Assembly (NCBI GenBank): GCA_017051695.1
Contig: JAFIDK010000005.1
Location: forward strand, 248,001-312,000
Reading direction: 5' to 3'
From: Algoriphagus aestuarii
GTDB taxonomy: Bacteria; Bacteroidota; Bacteroidia; Cytophagales; Cyclobacteriaceae
DNA length: 64,000 bases
Position numbers and translations under genes: made by a program. The notes under the pieces are model-generated. The model was not told the origin of the DNA. It did no database searches and saw only the letters and a program-made list of their open reading frames with translations. Below, one piece after another: positions 51,130 through 59,714 of this stretch. Numbering within the stretch: position 1 is the first letter of the stretch; each line of letters opens with the position of its first letter.

Positions 51130-53721
51130 CTATTCTCTTGCTGCCAATTGCTCCTGATAAAAGCTGGCTTTTTCCCGATCGTTAATCCCTTCATAGGCAG
51201 AAATTAACGATTGCCCAACTGAGAATAGTGCCGCCTCATCCACATCAGTTTGAGCTTGATAGGATTCAAAAGCCGGCTTCAAAAATTCTATGGCGGTAGA
51301 ATAATCCCCAAGTGCCAATAAGCATTCACCGAGTGCTTGTTGGCTTTGGGTTATTTGTGGATGGCCCTCAGAATAGGCACTTTTCCTGATTTCCAATACT
51401 TTTTGGAAGTAAGTGTTTGCCAACTGATAATCATTTTCCCACATGGCTATTTTTCCCAGTCTATCCATAGGACCTGCAATTCTGGGATCACTTTCGGGAA
51501 GAATTTTTTGATAATTTTCCAGTGCCAGTTGAAAATTGGATTTTGCCCTTTCCATTTCACCTTTCTCCATAAAGGCGGTTCCAAGACTACCCATCAAAGC
51601 CCAATAATAAACATGCTCTTTGCCTACCAATGAATCAGTTATTATCAACGTCTGGTTATAAATAGGGATTGCTAGATCTGGCAGACCCATATTTACCATC
51701 GTCCTAGCATAATTGGCCATACTAGCCATGGTTTCTACATGATATTCACCAAGAATAGCTCTCCTTTGGTCCAATGATTCTTTGATATAACCTAGTGCTA
51801 CAGAGTCCTTATTCATGGATTGGTACAAACTCCCCAAATGATTATAGGTGTATGCGATTTCTAAATGTGGCTCTTCAAAAAGCTCTTTTTTCATCGCCAG
51901 AGATTCTTTCAGATATTTCTCAGCTTGCTCATATTTCCCATTTTCCCGGGCATTGGCACCGATCATATGAAGCACAAAAGCTACATCAACATTTGCATTT
52001 TGATTCAGATCACTATAAATCTGATAGGCAGACAAATAAGCCGAATCGGCGCGTTCAAAATCTCCTATGTCATATAATACATTCCCTAATTCAGTTAAAG
52101 CAGAAGCCATATATTCACCATCCTTGACACCTGCATTTTTTAATCTGCTAATCGCTTTTTTGGAATAAATCAAAGACGAATCGTACTTGCTCAGCAAATA
52201 ATACATAGCGGAAATTTGGGTTTCATTATCAGCTAAAACCTCATCAGAAATCTCATCCTCCACTTTATTAATCTCATATGCTTTGAATATCAATTCTCGT
52301 CCTTTATCGTATACTCCAAGGTTAAAATAAATTCCCGCAAGTCTGGAGGCAATCGAAGCAAATAACTCTGGCTGATTGCCAAGATTTCTTTCCAGGTTTT
52401 CTTTTCCTTCATTCAATAGCTGGACGGCAGTAATGGTGTCTGCTCCTCCTATATTGGGGTCGGCCGCCATAAAAACATCTGACAATAAATCGGTAACCTG
52501 ATTTGCCTTTTCAGCTTCCAATTGAGCAATATTCCGCTCTTCGCTCAATCTCTTTGTGTAGTAAATCCCACTAAATGTCAGCAATAAAAAAGCTATTGAA
52601 ATAGATGCTACCAAACTGGTATTCCGTCTCAAATATTTAGAAAATGAATAAGTCCAGTTTTTTGGGTGACTCGAAATCGGATATCCAGAGAGAAACAATT
52701 TCACATCCCTTTGCATTTCATCTACAGACACATATCGGCTTTCGGGATCCAACTCTAAAGCTTTTGAGCAAACATATTTCAAGTCTGAAATAAAGGGAGT
52801 TTTGCTTTTGAAATCTGAAGGGATGAAGGAAAAATCACCTGAGATTTTTGCGTTCTTCAATAAAGATAAATCCTCAAAATATTGTTGGAATGGATGTCTT
52901 CCAAATGAAAGCTGGAAGAGAATCAAACCCAAAGAGTAAATATCTGAGGGCGTTCCAGCATCCTTTTTTTCAATTTGCTCCGGAGATGCATAAGCCAATG
53001 TGAAACTACTCGCTCTATCTTCCGAGTCCTCTAGAATTTTAGAAACACCAAAATCCAAAAGCCTTACCTGCCCATCTTTGTTGACTATGATATTTTGTGG
53101 CTTTAAATCCAAATGCACAATCAAATTCTGATGCGCGTATTGTACCGCAGCACATACTTGAAAAAATAATTTCAGCCTATCTTTCAGATCCAAATTGGAG
53201 TCCTGGCAGTATTCCAGAAGATTTTTACCAGCCACATATTCCATTGTGAAAAATGGTCTTTCAGTTTCAGTAAACCCTCCATCATATAGTCTGGCAATAT
53301 TTGGATGATTTAATTTAGCCAGAATCTGCCTTTCTCTATTGAAAAAATCCTTTATGTTGGAATCTAACACCAAGGATCTCAAAATTTTAATTGCAACAGT
53401 CTGATCGAATTGTCCATCGATTCGTTTTGCCTGAAAGACCGTCCCCATTGCCCCTGAACCGATGATTGATTCCAGCTGAAAAGCACCCACCTGCATTCCA
53501 ATCAAATCCGACTCATCTTCGATTTTTTCCAAAAGCTGATGGGCGGAGGCCTCAAAAATCCTATGCCCTTTTCCATCTGATTCAATCAGGCCTTTTAGTA
53601 GGTTAAAAAGTTCCAGATCCTCCTTTGCCACCGTATCCAAAATCGATTGTTTGTTTTCCGGATCCGCCTCCACAATTTGATGGAAAAGCTTTTCAACCTT
53701 TTCCCAATTCCCCTTGATCAT
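51130..53721 (-). CDS. Membrane Ser/Thr protein kinase with TPR sensor domain
   Basis: An 863-residue protein. Residues 80-345 form a Hanks-type kinase with GSGAMGTVF, Lys112 in VAIKIL, the catalytic loop HLDLKPQN (Asp205; Leu instead of Arg in HRD) and DFG from Asp223. A membrane span lies at about 369-387. The remaining 470 residues are TPR repeats, for example EMASALTELGNVLYDIGDFERAD and IAYTYNHLGSLYQSMNKDSVA, presumably periplasmic. The kinase follows an ECF-type sigma factor gene by 10 bp, so the pair is a probable signalling unit. It is convergent with the cytolysin-like gene. Confidence 0.92.
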   Translation of the reverse strand: MIKGNWEKVEKLFHQIVEADPENKQSILDTVAKEDLELFNLLKGLIESDGKGHRIFEASAHQLLEKIEDESDLIGMQVGAFQLESIIGSGAMGTVFQAKRIDGQFDQTVAIKILRSLVLDSNIKDFFNRERQILAKLNHPNIARLYDGGFTETERPFFTMEYVAGKNLLEYCQDSNLDLKDRLKLFFQVCAAVQYAHQNLIVHLDLKPQNIIVNKDGQVRLLDFGVSKILEDSEDRASSFTLAYASPEQIEKKDAGTPSDIYSLGLILFQLSFGRHPFQQYFEDLSLLKNAKISGDFSFIPSDFKSKTPFISDLKYVCSKALELDPESRYVSVDEMQRDVKLFLSGYPISSHPKNWTYSFSKYLRRNTSLVASISIAFLLLTFSGIYYTKRLSEERNIAQLEAEKANQVTDLLSDVFMAADPNIGGADTITAVQLLNEGKENLERNLGNQPELFASIASRLAGIYFNLGVYDKGRELIFKAYEINKVEDEISDEVLADNETQISAMYYLLSKYDSSLIYSKKAISRLKNAGVKDGEYMASALTELGNVLYDIGDFERADSAYLSAYQIYSDLNQNANVDVAFVLHMIGANARENGKYEQAEKYLKESLAMKKELFEEPHLEIAYTYNHLGSLYQSMNKDSVALGYIKESLDQRRAILGEYHVETMASMANYARTMVNMGLPDLAIPIYNQTLIITDSLVGKEHVYYWALMGSLGTAFMEKGEMERAKSNFQLALENYQKILPESDPRIAGPMDRLGKIAMWENDYQLANTYFQKVLEIRKSAYSEGHPQITQSQQALGECLLALGDYSTAIEFLKPAFESYQAQTDVDEAALFSVGQSLISAYEGINDREKASFYQEQLAARE

Positions 53722-53731
53722 TTTAAAAAAG

Positions 53732-54271
53732 TTAATTCTTCAACTCATTGCTCAGCCAGGCTTTTGCCAACCTCCAGTCTCTCCGTACTGTATCAATAGA
53801 AACTCCCATCATGGAAGCAATTTCTTCATGTTTATATCCACCGAAAAAATGAAACTCCACCACCCTACAATGACGGTTATTAATGGATTTAAGGCGGGTT
53901 AAAGCCTCATTTAAATTCAAAACTTCTTCCGGAGTAGTGATCACGGGATTAGAAATAGCCCCATACGTTAAATGTATTTGATCTCCTCCTCTTTTTATTC
54001 GTTGCTTTTGCCTGGCATAATCCACCAAAAACCTACGCATTACAATCGCTGCCACAGCCAGAAAATGTTGTTTATCCTGAATGACCTTTTCCTGCTTTTC
54101 CATCTTCAGGTAGGCTTCATGGACCAGTGAGGAAGTATCGAGGGTAAATGCATTACGCTCATTCTTTAATTTAAAATGAGCCATCTTACTGAGTTCTGAA
54201 TAGCAAGCCAAAAACTGATTTTTGATGATAGTGTATTGACTTGGTTCTTGTGAAATGGTTTCAGAATACAT
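53732..54271 (-). CDS. ECF-type sigma factor of the kinase-associated group
   Basis: A 179-residue sigma-70-family protein. Region 2 lies at about residues 20-95 (TSSLVHEAYLKMEK and RRFLVDYARQKQRIKR), and region 4 at about 120-175 with the helix-turn-helix HEEIASMMGVSIDTVRRDWRLAKAWL. The sequence matches the ECF subgroup commonly encoded beside Ser/Thr kinases with TPRs. The kinase gene directly downstream presumably controls it, as no anti-sigma factor is present. Confidence 0.9.
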   Translation of the reverse strand: MYSETISQEPSQYTIIKNQFLACYSELSKMAHFKLKNERNAFTLDTSSLVHEAYLKMEKQEKVIQDKQHFLAVAAIVMRRFLVDYARQKQRIKRGGDQIHLTYGAISNPVITTPEEVLNLNEALTRLKSINNRHCRVVEFHFFGGYKHEEIASMMGVSIDTVRRDWRLAKAWLSNELKN

Positions 54272-54472
54272 ACGATTAGGTCATATTAGCTGAGAAAAAT
54301 AGTTTCCTAAAATAAGCTTAATGCCTTAAAACACCTAATCACAAGTGATTAAAATTCAATTATATAGGATATAAAATACAAAAAATCAAGTATGAAAATT
54401 CTTTCTATAATACCTATCTAGACTTTCTTTTAGAATGTCATTTGCTTACTTTGAATCACAATCCTCGATCTT

Positions 54473-56008
54473 ATGAAAAAAATTTTACTACTCTTTCTCA
54501 CTCTTAATTGTTTCCAAGGTTTTGCCCAGGAGTTATCAAAAAATCAGATCGAGCAACTGACAGATAAGAACTGGCAGCATGGTCTTTCTCTCTTGCAGGA
54601 AATTGTCAGCATGCCCAATGATGCTTTTTATCCAGAGCAGATTGAAGTCAATTTAAAATGGTGTGAGGATCAGTTCAAAAACAGAAACTGGACTTCAGAA
54701 AGATTGGTCACAGATGGGATACCATTGTTATTAGTGGAAAAAAAAGCACCGGGAGCTACAAAGACAATTCTTTTCTATTTTCATGTGGATGGACAGGCTG
54801 TAGACAGAAGCAAATGGGATCAGGAAAATCCTTATTCACCAGTCCTTAAAAGCCAAACAGGAAGTGGAAGTTGGGAAACAATCCCAAATGAAAGGCTGGA
54901 AAAAGAATACGATCCTAACTGGAGGATTTTCGCAAGATCGGCATCTGATGACAAGGGACCGCTTGCCATGTTTTTGACTGGGTGGGATGCTTTAGAAAAA
55001 GAAGGGATCGCGCCCGATTATAACGTCAAAATTATCTTGGATTTTGAAGAGGAACAAGGTTCTCCTAGACTGCCAGGTGCCGTATTGAAATACAAAGAAA
55101 AACTGACAGCAGATAGGATGCTCATCATGGATGGCCCCAGACATACGAGCAATGAACCAACCCTAAGCTATGGAGCACGTGGAATCGCTGATTTAACATT
55201 GACGACTTACGGACCAAAATTCCCTCAACACAGTGGACATTATGGGAATTATGCTCCAAACCCGGCATTGCTTCTGTCTCAGCTTTTAGCTTCCATGAAA
55301 GATGAAAATGGTCGGGTTTTGATCCCGGGATATTATGATGGCATTGAATTGACAGCAGGAGAAAAAGAAATTCTTTCAAAAGTCCCAGACGATGAAAAAG
55401 CTATTCAAACAAAACTAGGAATAGGAAGAACAGATAATGTGGGAACTAGCTATCAGGAAAGCATCCAATATCCATCACTAAATATCAGGGGGATGGAATC
55501 TGCTTGGGTAGGTAGTGAAGCCAGGACGATTGTGCCAGCCACTGCTATCGCGGAAATAGACGTCCGGTTGGTGCCTGAGTCAGATCCAGAAAGATTATTT
55601 GGTCTGATCAAAGATCATATACAGAAACAAGGGTTTCATATTTTAAGCGAAGACCCAACGGATGAAGACCGAATGACTTATCCAAAAATCGTGAAAATGG
55701 TCTATTCCATTTCCTACCAGGCTTTTCGGACGCCTATGGATTCTGATGCAGGAAAATGGTTGAGATCATCTATGCAGCGTGCTTTTGGGAAAGAACCTGT
55801 CCAAATCAGAATCTCAGGTGGTTCTATCCCCATTTCTCCTTTTGTGGATGCCTTGGGTATTCCCGCAGTGACAATCCCAACTGTCAACGCTGATAATAAT
55901 CAGCACAGTCCTAATGAAAATATCCGATTAGGGAATTACAGAGAAGGAATCAGTACGGTGATTTCCATTTTGACTGAAAAAACAAGTGATTCGATCGAAA
56001 AAAAGTAA
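54473..56008 (+). CDS. Exported M20/M28-type metallopeptidase
   Basis: A 511-residue protein with a signal peptide (MKKILLLFLTLNCFQGFAQ). M20-family zinc and catalytic residues are placed in order: FYFHVDGQAVD (His, Asp), SASDDKGPLAMFL (bridging Asp), ILDFEEEQGSP (Glu pair) and a late His in NQHSPNENIRLGNY. The lid or dimerisation domain lies roughly at residues 225-370. It is probably a periplasmic dipeptidase or carboxypeptidase. It is a single plus-strand gene divergent from the sigma factor gene. Confidence 0.9.
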   Translation: MKKILLLFLTLNCFQGFAQELSKNQIEQLTDKNWQHGLSLLQEIVSMPNDAFYPEQIEVNLKWCEDQFKNRNWTSERLVTDGIPLLLVEKKAPGATKTILFYFHVDGQAVDRSKWDQENPYSPVLKSQTGSGSWETIPNERLEKEYDPNWRIFARSASDDKGPLAMFLTGWDALEKEGIAPDYNVKIILDFEEEQGSPRLPGAVLKYKEKLTADRMLIMDGPRHTSNEPTLSYGARGIADLTLTTYGPKFPQHSGHYGNYAPNPALLLSQLLASMKDENGRVLIPGYYDGIELTAGEKEILSKVPDDEKAIQTKLGIGRTDNVGTSYQESIQYPSLNIRGMESAWVGSEARTIVPATAIAEIDVRLVPESDPERLFGLIKDHIQKQGFHILSEDPTDEDRMTYPKIVKMVYSISYQAFRTPMDSDAGKWLRSSMQRAFGKEPVQIRISGGSIPISPFVDALGIPAVTIPTVNADNNQHSPNENIRLGNYREGISTVISILTEKTSDSIEKK

Positions 56009-56076
56009 TGGTCGATTTAGATTGAAACTGATCCAAAGAACCATTAAATTTAACTGGTTTTTATAACGAATTTCTG

Positions 56077-57231
56077 ATGGCTCTTAAACCTTTTTTACTG
56101 TTTGTCACATTCACATTTTTGTCGGTTTCTGCTTATCCTCGATCAGAAAAATCTGATTCAGAATTGGCTTTGTCTGATACTAAACTTCTTGGAAAATCAC
56201 CAAAAGATCAGTTGGCTCGAATAGAAGAAAGTCCTGAAATCGCTCGCCCAAAAAACGATACAATCCCCACAAGTGAGGGAGTAATAGTGGAAGATGGGTT
56301 TATTGAAAAAATGGACAATTACCTCGCTTTTCGATTAAGTCTTGTCAATGATAATGAAAGGTTTTCGGTAAATATCGGTCCCACCGAAACAAAAATCTAC
56401 CCGAATGGATCATCTGTCTTTAAACTCAATTTGAACTATAGATTCTTATCTTTCGGATTTAAATTTATTCCTAAATTCCTCACCGGGAACGACGATGATA
56501 TTCTGAAAGGCAAAACCACTGGATTAGGTTTTTCCACCGGATTAAATTTCACTCATTGGGTACAAGAAATAAGCTACACCAGAACTACCGGTTATTATTT
56601 GGAAAACACTGGTGATTTTGACCCGGAATGGAGTGCTGGAGATCCTTATCTTCAATTTCCAAACCTGCATTATAGAAGTTTTCAGGGCATCACTGGCTAT
56701 AATTTTAACCAACATTTCTCCACAAAAGCATTATTAACCGGCACTGAAAGACAGCTGAAAAGCGCAGGAACTTTCCTACCAACTTTGCTTTATAGGTATT
56801 ATATCGTTGATAATCGGGAAGAACCAACTGGAAACACCGGCACTCAAAAGTCCAAAAATTTTGAAATAATCGCCAATGCAGGCTACTATTATACGCATGT
56901 CATTCAAGAGAAATTCTATGCCTCAGCGGGAGCTTCTTTGGGTTATGGATTACTTTCTTCCAAAGTCATTACAAGATTTGTCGATGATCGGGATGAAACC
57001 AAACAAAATAACGGGGTTTTTAAATGGGATGCTCGAGGTGCTCTAGGTTATAACGGTGAAAGGTTCTTTTCCGGAATGATAGTAACTGCGGAAAACAGAA
57101 AATTCAAGCAGCAAAAAACATCGGTCATCAATACAAACTGGCGGGTTTATTTACAATTCCATGTAGGGTTTAGAATTACCGCTCCTAATAAATTACGTAG
57201 TACGATGGACGCTATTCCGTTTGTAAATTAA
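56077..57231 (+). CDS. DUF4421 outer-membrane protein
   Basis: A 384-residue protein with an N-terminal signal (MALKPFLLFVTFTFLSVSAYP). After a polar linker the region from about residue 85 (MDNYLAFRLSLVNDNERFSV) to the end is DUF4421, with alternating beta-strands, many aromatic residues and typical strands such as FEIIANAGYYYTH and FYASAGASLGYGLL. It is probably a small outer-membrane barrel of unknown cargo. It ends 1 bp before the convergent regulator gene. Confidence 0.82.
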   Translation: MALKPFLLFVTFTFLSVSAYPRSEKSDSELALSDTKLLGKSPKDQLARIEESPEIARPKNDTIPTSEGVIVEDGFIEKMDNYLAFRLSLVNDNERFSVNIGPTETKIYPNGSSVFKLNLNYRFLSFGFKFIPKFLTGNDDDILKGKTTGLGFSTGLNFTHWVQEISYTRTTGYYLENTGDFDPEWSAGDPYLQFPNLHYRSFQGITGYNFNQHFSTKALLTGTERQLKSAGTFLPTLLYRYYIVDNREEPTGNTGTQKSKNFEIIANAGYYYTHVIQEKFYASAGASLGYGLLSSKVITRFVDDRDETKQNNGVFKWDARGALGYNGERFFSGMIVTAENRKFKQQKTSVINTNWRVYLQFHVGFRITAPNKLRSTMDAIPFVN

Positions 57232-57232
57232 A

Positions 57233-57931
57233 TCAGGGTTTTTTAAAACTATATAAGAAAGGGGCTTTATGCGATCCTCCAGTATACAATTTATCGTGCC
57301 GCTCCAAAATATTCAAGCTAAGCATTTTCCTTTGAAAATTTGCCCTATTGAGACTTTCCCCTAAAATAGCTTCATAAACTTGCTGGAGCTCTTTCATGGT
57401 AAACATTTCAGGTAATAGATTAAAGCTCAGCAACTTATGATCTAAATGAATGCGTAAATGCTCTAAAGCTTTCTCGATAATCTCCCGGTGATCCATCATT
57501 AAATCAGGAAGCTGATCTAAATCATACCACTCGATAGAATCAGATAAGTAATCGGGTGTAGGGGAGACATTTTTATAATTGATCAATGCATAATATCCCA
57601 CCGTAATAAACCTGCCCAATAACCAGTGATCCTCCACCGGATTCCCTTGTTCTTCCATGATTCTCTTCATGATCTCAGGCTTGAATCGCTGCATCGACCC
57701 GAAAGTATGAAACTGCTCCAGGTATATCTCATCTAGGCCTGTACGCTCAGAAAGGCCTCTTTTTACCGCTTCATCCAAAGCTTCGTCTACTTTCACAAAT
57801 CCTCCCGGAAGTGCAAAAGTCTTCATATTATGATACTCCAAGATCAAAATCTTTAGTTTCTCTCCTGAGAAACCAAAAATCACTGAATCATAGGAAATAT
57901 TTGGGAGATATTCGGAAGTTGTTGAGGTCAT
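57233..57931 (-). CDS. Nudix-derived transcriptional regulator (NrtR/AraR-like)
   Basis: A 232-residue protein. Residues 12-150 are a Nudix fold with box GFVKVDEALDEAVKRGLSER. The catalytic glutamates are lost: REUxEE reads RGLSER, so hydrolysis is unlikely. The C-terminal part (about 155-232, with MFTMKELQQVYEAILGESLNRANFQRKML and ERHDKLYTGG) is the winged helix found in NrtR-type regulators. It is divergent from the carboxylesterase gene, with a palindromic operator between them, so it probably controls that gene in response to a sugar or nucleotide ligand. Confidence 0.87.
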   Translation of the reverse strand: MTSTTSEYLPNISYDSVIFGFSGEKLKILILEYHNMKTFALPGGFVKVDEALDEAVKRGLSERTGLDEIYLEQFHTFGSMQRFKPEIMKRIMEEQGNPVEDHWLLGRFITVGYYALINYKNVSPTPDYLSDSIEWYDLDQLPDLMMDHREIIEKALEHLRIHLDHKLLSFNLLPEMFTMKELQQVYEAILGESLNRANFQRKMLSLNILERHDKLYTGGSHKAPFLYSFKKP

Positions 57932-57988
57932 GGTTTATACTAAGAAAAACTCGAGGTGTTAATTGGATTTTCAAAAATAAGGATTTAC

Positions 57989-58011
57989 TATTGTTTCACA
58001 ACGAAACAATA
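57989..58011. promoter_or_regulatory. Palindromic operator for the Nudix-type regulator
   Basis: TATTGTTTC and GAAACAATA are perfect 9-bp arms around ACAAC. The site ends 10 bp before the carboxylesterase ATG (58022) and lies 57 bp from the regulator start. Symmetry, size and position fit a dimeric repressor or activator. Confidence 0.7.
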
Positions 58012-58021
58012 AACTCAACTT

Positions 58022-59662
58022 ATGAAATCTGCATTTAAATTCTTTCAGATTTTTGTTTTGGCTCTTTTCATTGGTTTACCAACCTATCTAAAAGCCCAAA
58101 ACCCAAACGGATTTGCCGTGCAAACTAAAATAAAAAACGGAATAATAGAAGGTTCTTTTGACACGAAGTCAGGCATCCAGAAATTCTTTGGGATTCCCTT
58201 TGCCAAACCTCCGGTAGGTGAATTGAGATGGAAAGCACCTCAAGCGCTTGAGAACTGGTCCGGAGTGAAAAAGACGATGAATTTTGGTCCTAGAGCGATT
58301 CAAGCCCCTGTTTTTGGAGATATGGACTTCAAATCTGACGGACTAAGCGAAGACTGCTTGTATCTGAATGTTTGGACTCCAGCAGATAGAAACACCAAAA
58401 ACCTCCCCGTATTGGTGTATTTTTACGGAGGTGGATTTGTAGCAGGAGACGGATCTGAACCCCGATACAACGGTGAAGCGATGGCCCAAAAAGGAATAGT
58501 AGTCGTCACCGTCAATTATAGGCTAAACATTTTTGGCTTTTTTGCCCATCCCGGTCTAAGTACGGAAGCCCCATATCAAGCCTCTGGAAATTATGGCCTT
58601 TTAGATCAAATGGCTTCTTTAAAATGGGTAAATGAAAACATCGAAGCCTTTGGTGGTGATCCGTCAAAAGTGACTATTGCAGGAGAATCAGCTGGATCGA
58701 TTTCAGTAAGTTACCAAATGGCCTCCCCCCTCTCCAAAGGGTATTTAGCAGGGGCTATTGGAGAAAGCGGTGCCGGAATCAATCCTACTTTGGCACCTGT
58801 CAGTCTACAAGAAGCTGAAAAAACCGGAGAGGATTTTGCAAAAACTGCGGGTTTTTCTTCTATCGAAGATCTAAGAAAATTATCAACCAAAGAGATTTAC
58901 GAAATCTACACCGAATCAAAAAGATTTGGATTCCCAGTGGTATTGGACGGGTACTTTCTACCAAAAACTTTACCGGAAATCTTCGAGGAAAAAGAACAGG
59001 CCATGATCCCATTATTAGCTGGATGGAACTCTGCAGAAATCCCAGGAATGGCCTTTATGCAAGGAAAACCCTATACACCAGAAGCGTTTATCGAAGTCGT
59101 AAAAAATACCTATTCAGAAGAATTTGAAGAAGTATTGAATCTTCATCCACATGCCAATGCAGAGGAAGTAGAATGGTCTGCCACACACTTGGCAGCAGAT
59201 AGATTTATCGCATATAGTACTTGGAAATGGATCGATCTTCATGCAAAAAATTCTAGCCAGCCTGTCTATAGGTATCTATACAGCAAACTTCGTCCACCAT
59301 TAAAGGACGCTAATCTTTCCCCAGGACTGGCAGGTGGTACTATCGAAGGAGGCCCAAAAATGCCAGAACCTATCGGAGCCCCTCATGCCTGTGAAATAGA
59401 ATATGCAATGGGAAATCTCCCGCTGGTGAATGCTTACTCATGGACTGCTGAAGATTACCAAGTATCAAAAACATTTATGAATTACTTTGCCAACTTTATC
59501 AAAACCGGCAATCCAAACGGAAATGATCTGCCTACCTGGGAAGTGGTCAATGGATCTGATGAAACACCTGCCACTATGGTAATCGATGTGCAAAGTAAAC
59601 TGATTCAAGCCGATGATCAGTCCAGGTATCAGTTTCATGATAAATACTACGGAAACAAGTAA
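58022..59662 (+). CDS. Exported carboxylesterase, type B
   Basis: A 546-residue alpha/beta hydrolase of the cholinesterase/type-B carboxylesterase family with a signal peptide ending YLKAQ. The nucleophile Ser223 is in TIAGESAGSISV, the oxyanion hole in YFYGGGFVAGD, and the catalytic His in IGAPHACEIEYAMG. SEDCLYLNVWTP is the family signature. It would hydrolyse esters in the periplasm, and the operator suggests substrate-induced expression under the divergent Nudix-type regulator. A terminator follows. Confidence 0.92.
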   Translation: MKSAFKFFQIFVLALFIGLPTYLKAQNPNGFAVQTKIKNGIIEGSFDTKSGIQKFFGIPFAKPPVGELRWKAPQALENWSGVKKTMNFGPRAIQAPVFGDMDFKSDGLSEDCLYLNVWTPADRNTKNLPVLVYFYGGGFVAGDGSEPRYNGEAMAQKGIVVVTVNYRLNIFGFFAHPGLSTEAPYQASGNYGLLDQMASLKWVNENIEAFGGDPSKVTIAGESAGSISVSYQMASPLSKGYLAGAIGESGAGINPTLAPVSLQEAEKTGEDFAKTAGFSSIEDLRKLSTKEIYEIYTESKRFGFPVVLDGYFLPKTLPEIFEEKEQAMIPLLAGWNSAEIPGMAFMQGKPYTPEAFIEVVKNTYSEEFEEVLNLHPHANAEEVEWSATHLAADRFIAYSTWKWIDLHAKNSSQPVYRYLYSKLRPPLKDANLSPGLAGGTIEGGPKMPEPIGAPHACEIEYAMGNLPLVNAYSWTAEDYQVSKTFMNYFANFIKTGNPNGNDLPTWEVVNGSDETPATMVIDVQSKLIQADDQSRYQFHDKYYGNK

Positions 59663-59685
59663 TCAAGCTATTCCATTTCCGGCCC

Positions 59686-59711
59686 GGGGAGTTTTAATAC
59701 TCCCCTTTTTT
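59686..59711 (+). terminator. Terminator after the carboxylesterase gene
   Basis: GGGGAGT and ACTCCCC form a 7-bp stem with a 6-nt loop and a run of six T residues. It lies 24 bp after the stop. Confidence 0.9.
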
Positions 59712-59714
59712 ATC

